Shown: positions 43,591 to 56,700 of the stretch, piece after piece | Position numbering within the stretch: position 1 is the first letter of the stretch | Layout: every line of letters begins with the position of its first letter | Assembly (NCBI GenBank): GCA_000442125.1 | Contig: KE546973.1 | Location: 1,178,001 to 1,242,000, forward strand | DNA from: Opeltia flavorubescens | Lineage: Eukaryota; Ascomycota; Lecanoromycetes; Teloschistales; Teloschistaceae | Length of the DNA: 64,000 nt | Reading direction: 5' to 3' | Program-made: the position numbers and the translations under genes | Notes under the pieces: generated by a model | Databases searched by the model: none | Seen by the model: the letters and a program-made list of their open reading frames with translations, nothing else | What the model was told of the DNA's origin: nothing

Positions 43591-46500
43591 TCACTAGCAA
43601 TTTGTATTGAATCCCAAACATATATTGGATACTGTTTGGCATCGTTGTCTATGAGTCGAGCCTTTCTGATCTCACATGGCCCCGAAAAATTCGCCCCGTC
43701 GTAGTCAGAAACCTCGACACCTCTGTTGTCGGCGTATTGTGACGCCTTAAGACAAATATCGAGTGAAATGGTCACAAAGTAGACAATAATGATATCTTTT
43801 ACGCTACTTGGGCATACGCGTTGTCTCGGGGTCATCTGCGAGTACTAGACCACTCCTAGATCCATGACCTGGCTTGATTGATGGGGCGAGGTCTCTTCCA
43901 CGCTCTCTTTGAGATCTGTGACTTTCGGATGACCGATCCGATGACTTTTGCCACGGCGTGGGTTTTCAAGCTACGGAGTCATCTCCTCAGGAGCCGCACA
44001 CGGAAATGGTCACTAGACCCAGGATCAGCAACACTCAGACACGAAGGTCTCGTGAGCCTCAGTATACTAGCTCATTGTGGTCATACATAAAGACTAAGTT
44101 TTATCAAGCTGTAGAATATCTAGCCGGTGACGCCGCATGGTTAAGAATTCCTCATGGCAATTTTAGGAGGCAAGAAAACCCTTTCATCCCCATGGCTAGA
44201 TGGCTTTGGAGTTACGCGTATTTCAACATCTGACAGCAAACGACAAATACTTTTAGCATATATCGCAGTTCATAGCACAGGCCCGATGTGAGAGCCTCTC
44301 TTGGCACAGCATCTTGAGAACCAATATAGAGACATTCGAACATAATTTATCAACTGTGGTATTTAGCAGCCACTTGGTGCTTCGATTTGCATAGGAATGA
44401 GAATGAGGATACATCTTTGTCATTCAAATCTTGGAGGCGCCATTGATTAAGATCGAGAGCCTTATCAGGAGATGAGCCGAAGGATGCGCCAACGAATATT
44501 CTCCGAGAGCTGTGCCGTGAAGCATAAATAGTAATCCTAGAACATTGAGCAGGCACCTGAGAACTTTCGGCTATAGCAGATCCAGGCATAATACTCCGAC
44601 TTGAGTGTAATGAATCACTACTCTGCTTGGACCCCAACGCCGCAATAGGCGGGTCTCGTATCCAACCTGAGGAGGGTGGCCGACCGGCACCAGCCGGACC
44701 TTCAGGTAGGAGAACCATACACCAGAGTCGGGACATACTCTAGCCGAAAGGTTGTCCCAGTCTGCCTTCAAGCACCATTTGGACAGGGTAGACGCTGTGG
44801 CATGTCTCGGACCAATTAATTGAGAGCTGGGACATGCAGAGCGAAAGGGACTTCGTGCAGCTGCAGGCACACCCGACGAGGTTTCATAAAAAGGACTGAA
44901 AGAGAATGTGTTGTTGCGAGAGTAATCCAATCGCTGCTCTACTCGTTTCAATAACCTGTTATATCATTTATACCAAATGCACCCGTAAAAGCAAGTATGG
45001 TCAGCCCGAAAGCCTCCTTGGACGGAGTCACTGGCCACCGTAGTATGTGGTAGTATGATCTTCGATGATTGTCGGGGCTAGTATTCCGTAGGTTATGCGG
45101 AATTCAGGCGTGATTGGTGGGCTATGGTGTCCGAACAATCTGGGGTACAGATAGGATGGAGGGTGATAGTGGTTGGATGTGGCGTCGACGGCCTCTTGTG
45201 CCATCCTTAGCCCGTCAAGCTCAGATGCACACGGACCAAAAAGGAGACGAAGGAGTCGATTATCAATAGTAGAAGCGACGCCAGAGAGCCCCTGCAGCTG
45301 AGATTAGATCCCCAGTAGTCGATATCTCCGTTCTCTTGGCTGTCTTGTCGCATGTTGGTCTGTTCTCCTATCGCGATTGGCAAGATCGACAAGCCTCGTA
45401 AGTCTTTCTTACCACGGTAAACAATAACACCATGACGACGGCAAGGGCTATTGAACCATGGCAGGAAGAGCTCTCTACAGTTTGTTGACAATTCCAGCCC
45501 AACAGAAGGGCCTCCAGAGAGAGACCAAGCTACCATAAGTGGGCTGCTGATAGGCACAAGCCAGGTAGGACGCCAAAGGAAGATAGACGGCTTGGCGGAG
45601 GAATTTACTCTAGTTTAGACGATGATTTCATGCATGAGCGTGGAAAGTCAAGGAAGGGATCCAAGGGTTAGTTCCAGAGTAGGCGAGCAAGCGGGACAAG
45701 GATAGGGATTGAATTATGAGCACCAGTATTTCGGTGTAAGCTCCGTTTGATACCGACTGAAGGGTGGATGTGCATCGTTGAGTGATCTCCCCACCAATCA
45801 TACTTTCCCCACAGTCCGATATGGTGTTGATTTTTTTCTGCCCTCCTCCCACACACCCATGTCGACGATTCGAAGCTACTGCTGCTCCACCGTTTTGGCT
45901 CTGCCGACTTCCACCTCCAGTGAGGCTACCTCTCTCTAGCTTTCGACCAAGCGACCAGAGGCTGCGGGGGGCTAGATTGGTTTGAAGCCTTCGTCGATCC
46001 TGTTTGTCCCAGGCACATTTTCTGACAACCAACCCTCATCTTCCACGAGTTCATCCTTTCCATCAGCTCTTCAGTGACCCATTGCGAATACCCCCAGTGT
46101 GGGCAGCGACTCATCGTGAAGCTTCCAACATTAGCGAGGACTTTCAATCGTCGCTTGTTGGACTTTCTACCCCAATTCGAATTACCAGTGGAAAAGGCCT
46201 TCTTATTCTTCAGACCTTTCCACAGTCGCTCTATAGCGCCTGCCGTTCTTTCCAGTATGTGCGGTAACCCAAACCTTGAGACAACAGCCTTAATTATTGA
46301 TCGTAGGGTCGAGTACCTTCTGTGACTGCAAATTCTGTTCTCTACCTCGTGGCCAACGGGCAACACACCCACTTCCTGAGTCTCATGTCATCACCTGTTA
46401 CCGGCCATCGTCGCTGATCTACATTGCTCTGGCTCGAACATATCTCTGCTCTGGAATATCCGCCGAGAGTCTTTGAGGCTGCCGGGATATCATTGACGGC

Positions 46501-46644
46501 TTTTCAGCCCGCCATGATATTCGTAAAGGCCACATTCTGGATTCATTTCCGATGACATTAAACCCTGGAGATATTTGGAGCACAAATCAGACTTAAGACT
46601 GGAAAGCATCGCAGAATACCCAACAAAAGCATTCCTCCGTAGGA
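43591..46644. other. 3-kb region without a supported gene
   Basis: The longest gene-free stretch in the window, between the 3' end of the reductase gene and the kinase start. Short frames on both strands (for example 44571-44951 minus and 45926-46372 minus) show no domain, no repeated content and no paired splice sites. I see no tRNA, terminal repeats or transposase remnants. A long kinase promoter or a 5' leader with introns is the simplest reading. Confidence 0.45.
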
Positions 46645-49600
46645 ATGGAGTCTACAAGTACAGGCTCTGTGGCCAAAAGGGAGGAAAATCTGACAGCCGA
46701 CGAAGGGTCACTTGGGAGAATGGAAAATCCATGCTGCCTCGAAGACAAAAAGGATGGATCAAATTCACCACGTGCACGTATCGCACTAGACAGTTTACCG
46801 GCGGCAGAATTGCCTGTCCCTGGATATGATCCAAACCAATATGTTGTGGTGAATGAAGAACCTTTTGGGACCCAAAGATCAGATGTTACAACTCAAGCAA
46901 GCCCAAACAATTCATCAACAGAAACCACATCTCCGATGCGAAATCCCGAGGAAACATACGACTTGAAAACAAATCAGTTGCCTGCATGTTCTGGTGCGGA
47001 GTACTTTATTCCTGAGACTGCTCCTTCGACGGAGTTGGATGATAATTCGAGAGCAACATCTACCTCTACTTTGGCTTCCTCGGCCTTCAGTTTTGTCAGT
47101 AGCCAACGCAATATTACTTCGGCTCCACATTCGCCCCAGGGCCAGCTTGGTACATCAAGACCATCGCCGACTCCGACACCGAATGTTGTTATACCTCCAG
47201 GCAAGCCACCCCGCCCGACTTCAGTTCCGATCTTGACCAGCAACTCTTCTTCCACACGGCGGCGACGTGACGGTCCAGAGTATCCTCGCTACCCCGATCA
47301 ATCTTTCGCCGCTTTACAATCACAACACTATCCATCGTACCAGCCACAGTCTTTGAGAACACGGAGCTCTCACGCTTCGCAAAATTCATCCTTTTCATCA
47401 ATCCCATCGCGTGGGTCCCGCGATCACATCACAATGGTAACCGGAGCTAAGACAGTTGGCAATACGCCTGCACAAAGCCCTGGTCTCTTTTCTCCTGTAT
47501 ATCCTGCGAGTAGGAATATAGTAGATGAGTCCGAAGACTCACAGACTAGTACACCGCTCATGCACCCAGCACATATGCAAACACCCAAAGAGTAAGTCAA
47601 TGATATGTTTGGACGACTGTTGAGCGCACGCTGACACCCTCTAAGGACTCACAACCTTTCAAAAGACGTGGATCCGGAGACTGGACATAAGACTCTCAAT
47701 GAGTACGAACTTCTTTACAAACTTGGTGAGGGTCAACACGGTACTGTCAAATTGGGGCGAAATCTAGACACAGGCGAGTACGTCGCAGTGAAGATTGTTC
47801 GAAGAAACGCAAGAAAACGCCGCCTCCGACGTACGGAGGATCCTGCAGAGATGATCAAACGGGAAATCGCTATCTTGAAAAAGGCGCGTCATCCGCACGT
47901 TGTCAGTCTACTCGAGGTCATCGACGACGTGCAGTATGGGAAGGTATACCTCATACTGGAATTTGTCCAGCTTGGAGAGATCGTTTGGCGAAAGATGACT
48001 GACAAAAATATTGCCACCTTTGAAATGAACCGGATCAAGAGAGAGCTCGACGGGGCTAATGACCCTGATTTCGAAAGCGCTGAGGTGGAGAGATTCAATA
48101 GTACAGTGGTACTCCGGAGAAGTCAAAAAGCACAAGCCTTCTCAGAGCGCAAGGCTGTTGAAGGACATGTTGCAGAAGACAGCAACTTCGAGAAACAAAC
48201 AGCTGCAGCTTCCGAAAGTCAATTCTGGAGCTTAGAGCATGGTGCTGACTCGGAAGATGACGCAGCTCGACATTCTTCGTTTGCTGGTGGTCTCGGTCTC
48301 GGTATGTCTTCCAGTGTGGCCCACGACGAGTCTTCACTTGGCACTTCATTCTACGACCCGCTGTCGAACGAGTCACCGGAGACTCCGAAGCCGATGCCAG
48401 TCCATGAACGAGACATGCGTGCTTCTACTTCGAGGCCGACCTCATCCCCTGGATCATCAGCTAATCTACCAGAGAAAATATTCGGACCATACACTGCCGA
48501 AGAGCAGACAACTGACAGTCTCTTGCAGACTTTCCTGAATCATTCGCTCACCGAGGAGCAGGTGAACGAAGAGGACTGGACTGCTGAAGAGAAGCTATAC
48601 ATGCATGTGCCGTGTCTTACAATCTCCCAAGCACTGGATGTCTTTCGCGACACCGTCCTCGGACTTGAGTTTCTTCACTACCAGGGTATCATTCATCGCG
48701 ATATCAAACCGGCGAACCTGCTCTGGACCAGCGATCACAGAATTAAGATCTCGGATTTTGGGGTGTCCTATCTTGGAAAGCTCATCAAAACCCAAGCCGG
48801 TGAAGATGAACTCTCGTCCCCCGATGCTGCTGACGTGCAAGAAGCACTCGAATTGGCAAAGACTGTCGGCACTCCGGCTTTTTATGCTCCGGAGCTCTGT
48901 AATCCTGATATCTTCAGCACCGACAACAAGAACGCGCGACCGCTGATTACAGGGCAAATTGACGTGTGGGCTCTCGGTGTGACGCTCTATGGTATGATTT
49001 TCGGTAGATTGCCATTTTTTGACCCAAACGAGTTCATCATGTACGAGAAGATTGCGAAAGACCCTCTCTTTATTCCTCGGCGACGCCTCAAAGGCGTGGA
49101 ATACAAGCCAAAGCCACACATGAACAGCAATAAGAGATTCGACGACATTATCGAGTACGAGGATGTTGATGATGAACTCTGCGACCTGCTCGCACGGTTA
49201 CTCGATAAGGATCCATCGAAGCGAATCACTATCAAGGAGGTCAAGCACCATCCTTGGGTGCTTCGTGGCATCCAGAACCAACCTGCATGGATCGATGAAA
49301 CCGATCCGAACTTACAAAGCGAAGGCCGCAAGATTGAAATATCGAACGAAGACATGCAGGAAGCAGTGGTACCTGTTACTTTCGTGGATAGGCTCAAGTC
49401 CAGTCTCGGGTCTATCCGGAGGTTCGGTACGTCGATTCACCACCGCGGACGTAACCGCAACAGAACGGGCAGCGAAGCTGGAGAAGTACAGGGCACAGAT
49501 GCTATACATCCGTCAATAACAACCTCAGTTGGTCCTGAGAGTCGGCGGAGCAGCCTTCGAGGTGACGAGCAGATCTTTACTGCCTTGAAAGCATCCAGAG

Positions 49601-50739
49601 AGAACTCGGAGCACCCCCTCTCACAAAGTGTTACCGCAAGCCCTGAGATCAAGGCTGATGAGGATTACTTCGACAATACAGATGCTCCGACGCTTACCAA
49701 CAATCGGAGCAGTCCACATACGAAGCGTCCAAGCTTATCAATGCGCTCTGTGTCGTCCATTTCCAATGCTGAATCCATGAAGACCATTCGGGCTGTCGTC
49801 CCTCCGCTTATCAAGGAGAATAGCTCATCACCAACAGAAAGCTTTTCTACCAATACCGCAATAGTGGATGCGCCAGGCCCACTCAGTCTCGGTGGGATTT
49901 TTGGCGGCAGCCGTCGCTTCATCAACAAGATTCGTAGTCGCGAGCGCGGACGGACCCACGGCAACGGCCCGTCCGCTGAATCAAGTCGCTCCTCGTCCAT
50001 CTCCAATGAAGCAATCGCACCGAATTTTGAGGATACTCGTAGCTCACCAAGTCTGGCCTTTTCTACAGCAGTTGCCGCTGGTCGCCTCAACCCACCACCA
50101 GCTTTACGTGACGAAAATTCCATTTCGGTACCTCCATCTTTCAATCAGCTTCCTTTAAGCCACGATCCATCAGCTGAGGCATTCCAAGAGGAGGTAGACA
50201 TGAGCAATCACCGTCGTACGCTTGAGCATCTCGAGGAATTGGATGTACCCCAAACCAAGTACCAAGCAAACCGTTTTGCTGCTGGTCCTTCATGCCCGCC
50301 CTCGCCTGATGATGGAACCTTCCCACTTATCCAAGGCCCGATAGCGAAAGCACGTGCCGATGAAGCTCCCGCTTTTGGTATTTCGTCGTCCTCAGACCAA
50401 TTAGCATCCACTAACATCAGCGAATCTTTCTCACATCCCAGCATTCCATCCGTAGTCAGCGGCGCCTCCTCGCTCTCTGGAACAATTGAGCCTCCCAGCT
50501 ATCCTTCGGGAAAGACTACCTCACCATCAACAATTGTTCCAAAACGTGATGAAGCTTTAGCTGACCGTCTTGATGATGACCCTGCTGAACTAACACCGAA
50601 GGAGGACGACGTTCAACCCGCGCTGGAAGAAGACGAAGCCGGCTACAATGGCGAAGAGGAAATGGACTCAGACAGCGACAGCGGAGTCTTGGAAATGGGT
50701 GGTCAGCGGAAGAAGCCGGGATCCTCCGCTCCACCATAA
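46645..50739 (+). CDS. Ser/Thr protein kinase, CaMKK/Ssp1-Sak1 type
   Basis: Likely an upstream activating kinase of Snf1/AMPK, like yeast Sak1, Tos3 and Elm1 or fission yeast Ssp1. Two exons (46645-47591, 47646-50739) give 1346 residues. A 330-residue Ser/Thr/Pro-rich N terminus precedes the kinase domain (about 337-855). Its motifs are GEGQHGTVKLG, VAVKIV (catalytic Lys near 365), HRDIKPANLL near 665, DFGVSYLG near 687, and VGTPAFYAPEL. An acidic, Ser-rich insertion of about 200 residues separates the N-lobe (VWRKM) from the C-lobe (LTISQALDVF). The C-terminal 490 residues are disordered and end in an acidic stretch. Activity on AMPK is inferred from family. Confidence 0.93.
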
Positions 50740-51391
50740 ACGAACGAGATGACGCGAGTCATGAACATGATACCCACGACGGAGTTGGTCAACACGACAT
50801 ACCTCTTTCACATTCTTCGATATATATCCGCTTTTTAATCTCTTTTCCATCATGTGACGCTGTGGCGTTGGTTATAGGGCAGAGCTCTGCTGGCGGCTAA
50901 TTGTTTTTATCCCATCTCCATGCCTTCAACGGGAAGGTCAGGACCACTCTCCTCGATTTTCCACCATAGACTTCACTTCTCGTTTGTCCTTCTAGAGGCG
51001 GGCTTTTCTTGTCATTGGGAGGTCTGTGGATAGGGAGGTTATAATGTACCAAAAGTCTTATATGCCATGGGGATCATGGCGAGGTGGTCATCATTGCTTC
51101 TTGCTGCTGTGTATATAAGAGGGCAGTAGTTATAAATCAAGCAACGGAGCTTTATAGACAGGCTTCCTTTGTACGTGCACTATGGGCATTTCAAGGTGTG
51201 AACCTATCTGAAGACTATGTCAAGCCACCTATGAGGTAAGATTGCTTGTCTGAACGGCGCAAGCGCATATTCATGCTGCTTAAAAAGCTCGCTACTCGCA
51301 ACATCGATGAGGTATGTTATAGGGCATCTGGTTCTTTTGTCCCGTATGTACAAATGCGTTCACTCGCACCTCCTTGGCGTCGCTCCCCGCC
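50740..51391. other. convergent 3' region of kinase and Aim19-like genes
   Basis: 3' untranslated sequence of two convergent genes. No open frame here looks coding. Confidence 0.55.
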
Positions 51392-51869
51392 TTAATTCAC
51401 ACTGTTCCCGTCCTCTCCCCTGCCCGTGGCATACACCCACCCTCCCGCCACAGCATTCACTGCACACACCCCTATCGCCGCACCTCTAACGATTCCCCTG
51501 GTTCCAAATTTCTGCATCATATGCTCCGGCCTCCTTCTCCTCGCCAGTATCAGATACAAGCCCGACCACGCAGCGTTTATACCTGCAGCATCCGTTTTGT
51601 AGTCGTAGAGATTTAGAAAGGAGCTGGCGAGGAGGACGGGAGGGAAGAGCATGGGGAGTGGTTGTAAAGGACGAGCATGGAGGGAGGTAATTAGGGTCGC
51701 TGCGACGGTAGGAGGTACAGGTGATTCTTCAGAAAAGTGATTTGGTCAGCGGAGGACTCTGAAGTAGACTGTTGGGAAAATTGGATGTAGTACCTCCCCA
51801 AGCACGGAGATAGCTAAGGGTGGACTGCTTGACTTGTTCTTTTTCTTTGTCCGTCGGTGAGGATGACAT
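51392..51869 (-). CDS. aim19: small membrane protein, Aim19-like
   Basis: Resembles the fungal family 'altered inheritance of mitochondria protein 19', whose role is unclear. Two exons (51869-51794, 51726-51392) give 136 residues in phase. The N terminus is charged (MSSSPTDKEKEQVKQSTLSYLRAWG). Three or four hydrophobic stretches follow, including LPMLFPPVLLASSFLNL, NAAWSGLYLILARRRR and a Gly/Ala-rich last segment. The family assignment comes from memory of the Trp-Ser-Gly-x-Tyr-Leu-x-Leu-Ala-Arg-Arg-Arg-Arg pattern. Confidence 0.82.
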
Positions 51870-52178
51870 TGTGTGATCCTGCTTAAAGGTGTGTCGGAGA
51901 AAGGACAACAGTCGATTATGTGTACAACAGGTTTCCTTATATGCTACATGTTCGAAATGTTGGACCTCTTGAAGCGATCATGTCATCATTTTAATTTATG
52001 AAGCTCAGTTTCCCATGCGGCTCCATCTGCGCTAAATTTCGGCGCAAGTACCCCTCCGTTCCTGCAACATCGCTTCATCTCGAAATTTCCTAATTCCGCA
52101 CACCTGATCGCAGCAGTTTATTCTCCTCGTAGTCATCCTTGACTTTCACACAAAGCTCCAGGCACTTGGTGCCTCGAT
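51870..52178. promoter_or_regulatory. divergent promoter region (Aim19-like / J-protein)
   Basis: 309 bp separate the two divergent start codons. No distinct motif is claimed. Confidence 0.5.
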
Positions 52179-53380
52179 ATGCCCGCATCAACCGCCTCCG
52201 GCGCCGATGCAACACCTAATGGGAACGCCAAGAGTAGGGATCATAACCAGGGAAACCAGGACAAGAAGTACACAGTCGAGCAGAAAGCTGCGGTGATCCG
52301 AGTCCGAAGATGCTCAGCAACGTCCTTCTACGAAATTCTAGGCCTGGAGAAGTCATGTTCAGATGCAGAGATCAAAAAAGCATATCGGAAATTGAGTCTC
52401 CTGACACATCCGGACAAGAATGGATATGAGGGCGCGGATGAGGCTTTCAAATGTGAGCAGGGACAGACAAAAATTCTCGGCAAAACAGGAGTTACAGAAA
52501 AAGAACCGATTAAGCTAACATAATTTGTCGATGGCAGTGGTATCCCGCGCCTTCCAAGTCCTATCAGATGCGGAGAAGAAGCAAAAGTACGATAGATTTG
52601 GAGGCGACCCAGATAATAGGTTCGGCCCTGGCTCAGCGCCATCAGCATCGCCTTTCAGCGGGTTCGCCAGATCGCCAAGCGGAGGGAGAGGACCTATGTT
52701 TGACGACGAAATCTCCCCAGAAGAGCTATTCAACCGGTTCTTTGGTGGTGGCGGTATGGGTGGAGGGCCGTTCGGTATGGAGGGTTCTACAGTTCGCAAA
52801 GGGCAATGCACTGACAAGCTATCAAGGAGGTTTTGACACTGGCCCGCAATTCGTTTTCAATCTAGGCGGTGGTCCTGGTTTTAGAGTACATCAATTTGGA
52901 GGTGGAAGGCCGAGACGAAGACCACGAGAAGCCAACGGCAACGGCGACGCAACTCAGAACGCCTCGTCTGTACTCTCCAACTTGCTCCCACTCCTGATCC
53001 TTTTCGTCCTACCTCTACTATCATCAATCTTTTCCTCTTCAACACCTAAGGGACCTTCAATCCGCTTCGACACTCCCGAACCGCCGTACATTATGCAGAG
53101 AACTACACCACGCTTGCAAGTCGATTACTTCTTAAATCCAGTGGAGGTTGAGGACTACAGCAATCGAAATTTTCGTGATCTCGACAGAAAAGCCGAAAAC
53201 AGCTACGTCACAAATCTCCAATATGATTGCCAGCTTGAGATGCGGACAAGGAACCGAATGGTAGAAAATGCGCAGGGGTGGTTTTTTCACGACGCGGAAA
53301 AGATGCAGGAGGCTAGGAATTACGATATGAAGAGCTGTCGGAGATTAGACAATTGGGGCTTCCCTAGGAGTAGTTACTGA
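52179..53380 (+). CDS. hlj1: ER-membrane J-protein (Hlj1/DNAJB12 type)
   Basis: A tail-anchored Hsp40 co-chaperone of the ER surface that assists Hsp70 in ER-associated degradation. Three exons (52179-52452, 52539-52793, 52827-53380) give 360 residues. The J domain (about residues 47-112) contains [24 protein letters not shown] and the HPD motif in LTHPDKNG. A Gly/Phe-rich region follows ([16 protein letters not shown]), then a membrane segment ([17 protein letters not shown]) and the conserved lumenal domain of the DNAJB12/14 family ([11 protein letters not shown]). The second intron is only 33 nt with a weak GTTCTA donor, the least certain junction. Confidence 0.9.
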
Positions 53381-53790
53381 AATCACTGTTTAACGTTCGA
53401 CTAGCATGGCGTCTTGGGGAGCCGACGATCAAGGCATGTGCGTAAGGATTCTCTGCATATCACGGAGTTGGGCTGGAGGATGGCCTTCTATCGTTCTTGG
53501 GATGGTTGAGTTGCACCGACCCTTCATCATAATTCAATCAGATTCACAATGTTGGACAACTTCTTGACAACCATCACGAACGTGCGCAAATACGCGCGCA
53601 AATGCGTGCTTAATGACTACGTTCATATATCCGATATCTCCGGACATGTATTGACCTCGTCACTTTTGCTGATTCATCACCTTGAATATTGAGTTCACTA
53701 CAACCTTTAGAAATAAAAGCAAGGAAAAATTCCTTGGCAATTCTGTTTCGCCGTCAAAGTTTTTTAAAAGCTGAATTGTTATTCTCCAGT
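53381..53790. other. intergenic region upstream of ufd2
   Basis: J-protein 3' end and ufd2 promoter. The stretch is AT-rich toward 53790. No gene is seen. Confidence 0.55.
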
Positions 53791-56700
53791 ATGTCTGACT
53801 CCGTGTCAGAAGCGGACAAGGTGCGTATATGGCTTCCGCCTTACGGATAGCTGCTGAAATTACTCAGATCCGGAACAAACGTCTTGCAAAATTAGGATCG
53901 CAGGCATCATCTGCAGCAAGCCAAAATGGAGAAGAGAAAGGGGATGGTATGTCGAGTTCAAAATCATCCAGCGCTGCAGGCCAAGGACCCAAGGAACAAA
54001 CGAGCCCAAAACTCAGCACCTCGAGCTCGGCAGCCTCGTCAAAGCTGCCGGGTAATCCTTTCGCACAGCTGGGTGTTAAAGATTCCAATGCTGACGCCCC
54101 GCGGATCAACATCACTTCGACAGCGGACACGAGTATGCTTCCCAAGAAACGAGCACTTTCAGACCGGAAGCGATCGAGCTCAAGAGCTAGCGAAACTATA
54201 GAAGAATGGGAGGACAAGATACTTCGGGGCATCTTCAGGGTTACTCTAGATCCTTCTGCTCGATCTGATAGCCATGGTCATCATCTTCATTTCGTCAAAG
54301 GGGTCAAGGCAGACCTCGAGGAACAGGGACAGTCGCTCCGATTAAGTACCGCAACGTTGGACCAAGCGATACTTGAAGCAGCATCAAACATAAGTAAAGT
54401 CACCCCTCTTGACTATCTCTTGGCATGCTGGAAGCGTATCACAGCGCAATTCAAACACTCGAAAAATCATGGAGTCGAAGAGACCCGGCTTGATATCCTG
54501 AAAGAGGCAAAGAGGTTATGCATGAGCTACTGCATATTCGCTATTACAATGCCAGAGATGTTTGGCCGAGAATCCCCAGAGTCCAGTCCGCTGGTCCCAC
54601 ACTTGTTAGTTGATTCCGAAGATGATAGGGGCATTTGCCACGATTTCTTGACAGAAGCCATATCACGTTTTGCAGAGGATGACACGGTCGAGCGGGCTTT
54701 GGTAAATGCTGTTGAGCATCTGAGTCGGCAACTAGCTAGTATGACGATGGGTGATGATTATAAATCGTACGTCCTCGCACTGCGACGGTTGGTGCGTTAC
54801 CCACCGCTTGTCAAGGCCATAGCTCAATCGCCGCTCTTCCTTCCACAATATCAGTCCGCGGCCGGAATCGAAGCAACAACATTACTTGGCCCATTCTTCG
54901 CAATCTCCCCTCTACAAGCCGATATCACCTCTCAGTACTTTTCGAGCCCTAAAACACGAGATAAAACGTTCATTAACAATTCCCAACAATCGCTCCGCAT
55001 GGCTCTTACTACCCACCAGCAAGACTTGCTTGACATTGTCAATCATGTCGTCAAATCTGACAAGACTTCTCGCGACCAAATGCTCGATTGGTTCGCATTG
55101 TGCGTCAATCTGAACCACAAACGGCGGGCAATGCAAGTAGATAAAAAACTAGTTTCTTCCGATGGCTTCATGATTAATGTCACCGTTTGTCTGGACCAGC
55201 TGTGTGAACCCTTCATGGACGCTCAGTTCTCCAAGATTGATCGGATAGATTTCGAATACTTGCGGCGAAAACCCCGGATAAGTATAGACGATGAGACCAA
55301 ATTGAATATGGATCAGAACACTGCTGACGAATTCTACGAAAAGACTGCTGAAGGCACCAACAATTTCATATCCGAAGTGTTTTTTCTTACATTGGCCGCG
55401 CATCACTATGGAACCGAAGCGACCAACCAAACTCTCAGTCAGCTCGAAAAGGACCTCAAGCGGATGGAAAAGCACATTGAAGAAATCGAGCTAGACAGAC
55501 ACAAGTGGATCAACAACCCGGCACAGCTAAAAATGTTCGACAATGCTATCAAAAAGTATAAAGAACAAATAGACAAGGGCATATCATACAAATATGCGGT
55601 CCAAGGGGTCTTGTTAGACGAACAAATGCAAACGCGCTCGTTGCAGTTCATGCGATATGTCATTGTGTGGCTTCTGCGCCTTGTTTCTCAGTCCAACTTT
55701 CCCAAACAACCAATGAAATTGCCATTGGATCCCAACCAAACGAGCTCGTTCGACGCCTTGCCCGAATACTTCCTGGAAGACGTGGTCGGAGCATACCGCT
55801 TTGTGATGAGAAATATGCCCTGGACCATCTCCTCGACCCAAAGCGACGAACTCATCATAATGTGCATTACCTTCTTGCGAAATTCGGAAAAAATCAAGAA
55901 TCCTTATCTGAAATCTGGATTGGTCACGATATTGTTTGCAGGAACATGGCCAGGCCCCAACCGACCCAAAGGTGTTCTTGGTGACCTCTTGATGGGATTG
56001 CCTATCGCAACCTCACATCTCCTTCATGCGCTGATGAAGTTCTACATTGAAGTAGAAAACACGGGTGCACATACGCAGTTCTACGACAAGTTCAACATTC
56101 GTTACGAAATTTTTCAAATAATCAAGTGTATATGGGATAACCGAGTCTATCGAGAGAATCTCGATCGAGAATCTAAGGCTAATGTGGACTTCTTCGTTCG
56201 ATTTGTTAATCTCCTACTCAATGATGTGACCTTCGTCCTTGACGAATCATTGACTGCCTTCCAACAAATACATAACCTATCACAAGAACTACAGAATCCA
56301 CAGCATCTTGAGCAAGCCATGCGACAAGAGAAGGAAGAAGCACTGTCGGCTGCTAAAGGCAAGGCGAAATCTTACATGCAGCTGACCAACGAGACTGTTG
56401 CCATGCTGAAGCTCTTCACCGAAGCCCTCGCAGATGCATTCACAATGCCAGAAATTGTACAACGGCTGGCAGACATGTTGGATTATAACCTTGATGCGCT
56501 TGTAGGTTCCAAAAGCAGCGAACTTAAGGTAGAGAATCCGCAGGAATACGACTTCCAACCAAGAGTGCTTCTCGCCGACATCCTAGACGTCTACCTTAAT
56601 CTGAGAAACAAGGAGAACTTTATCCTGGCCGTTGCTCGAGATGGACGGTCATACAAGCCAGCCAATTTCCAGAAAGCGACAATGATTTTCAGATTCAAGG

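Noticed and set aside
45926-46372. 148-residue minus-strand frame in the 3-kb gap
   Set aside because: No domain or matching splice structure; cannot be separated from chance in a 3-kb interval.
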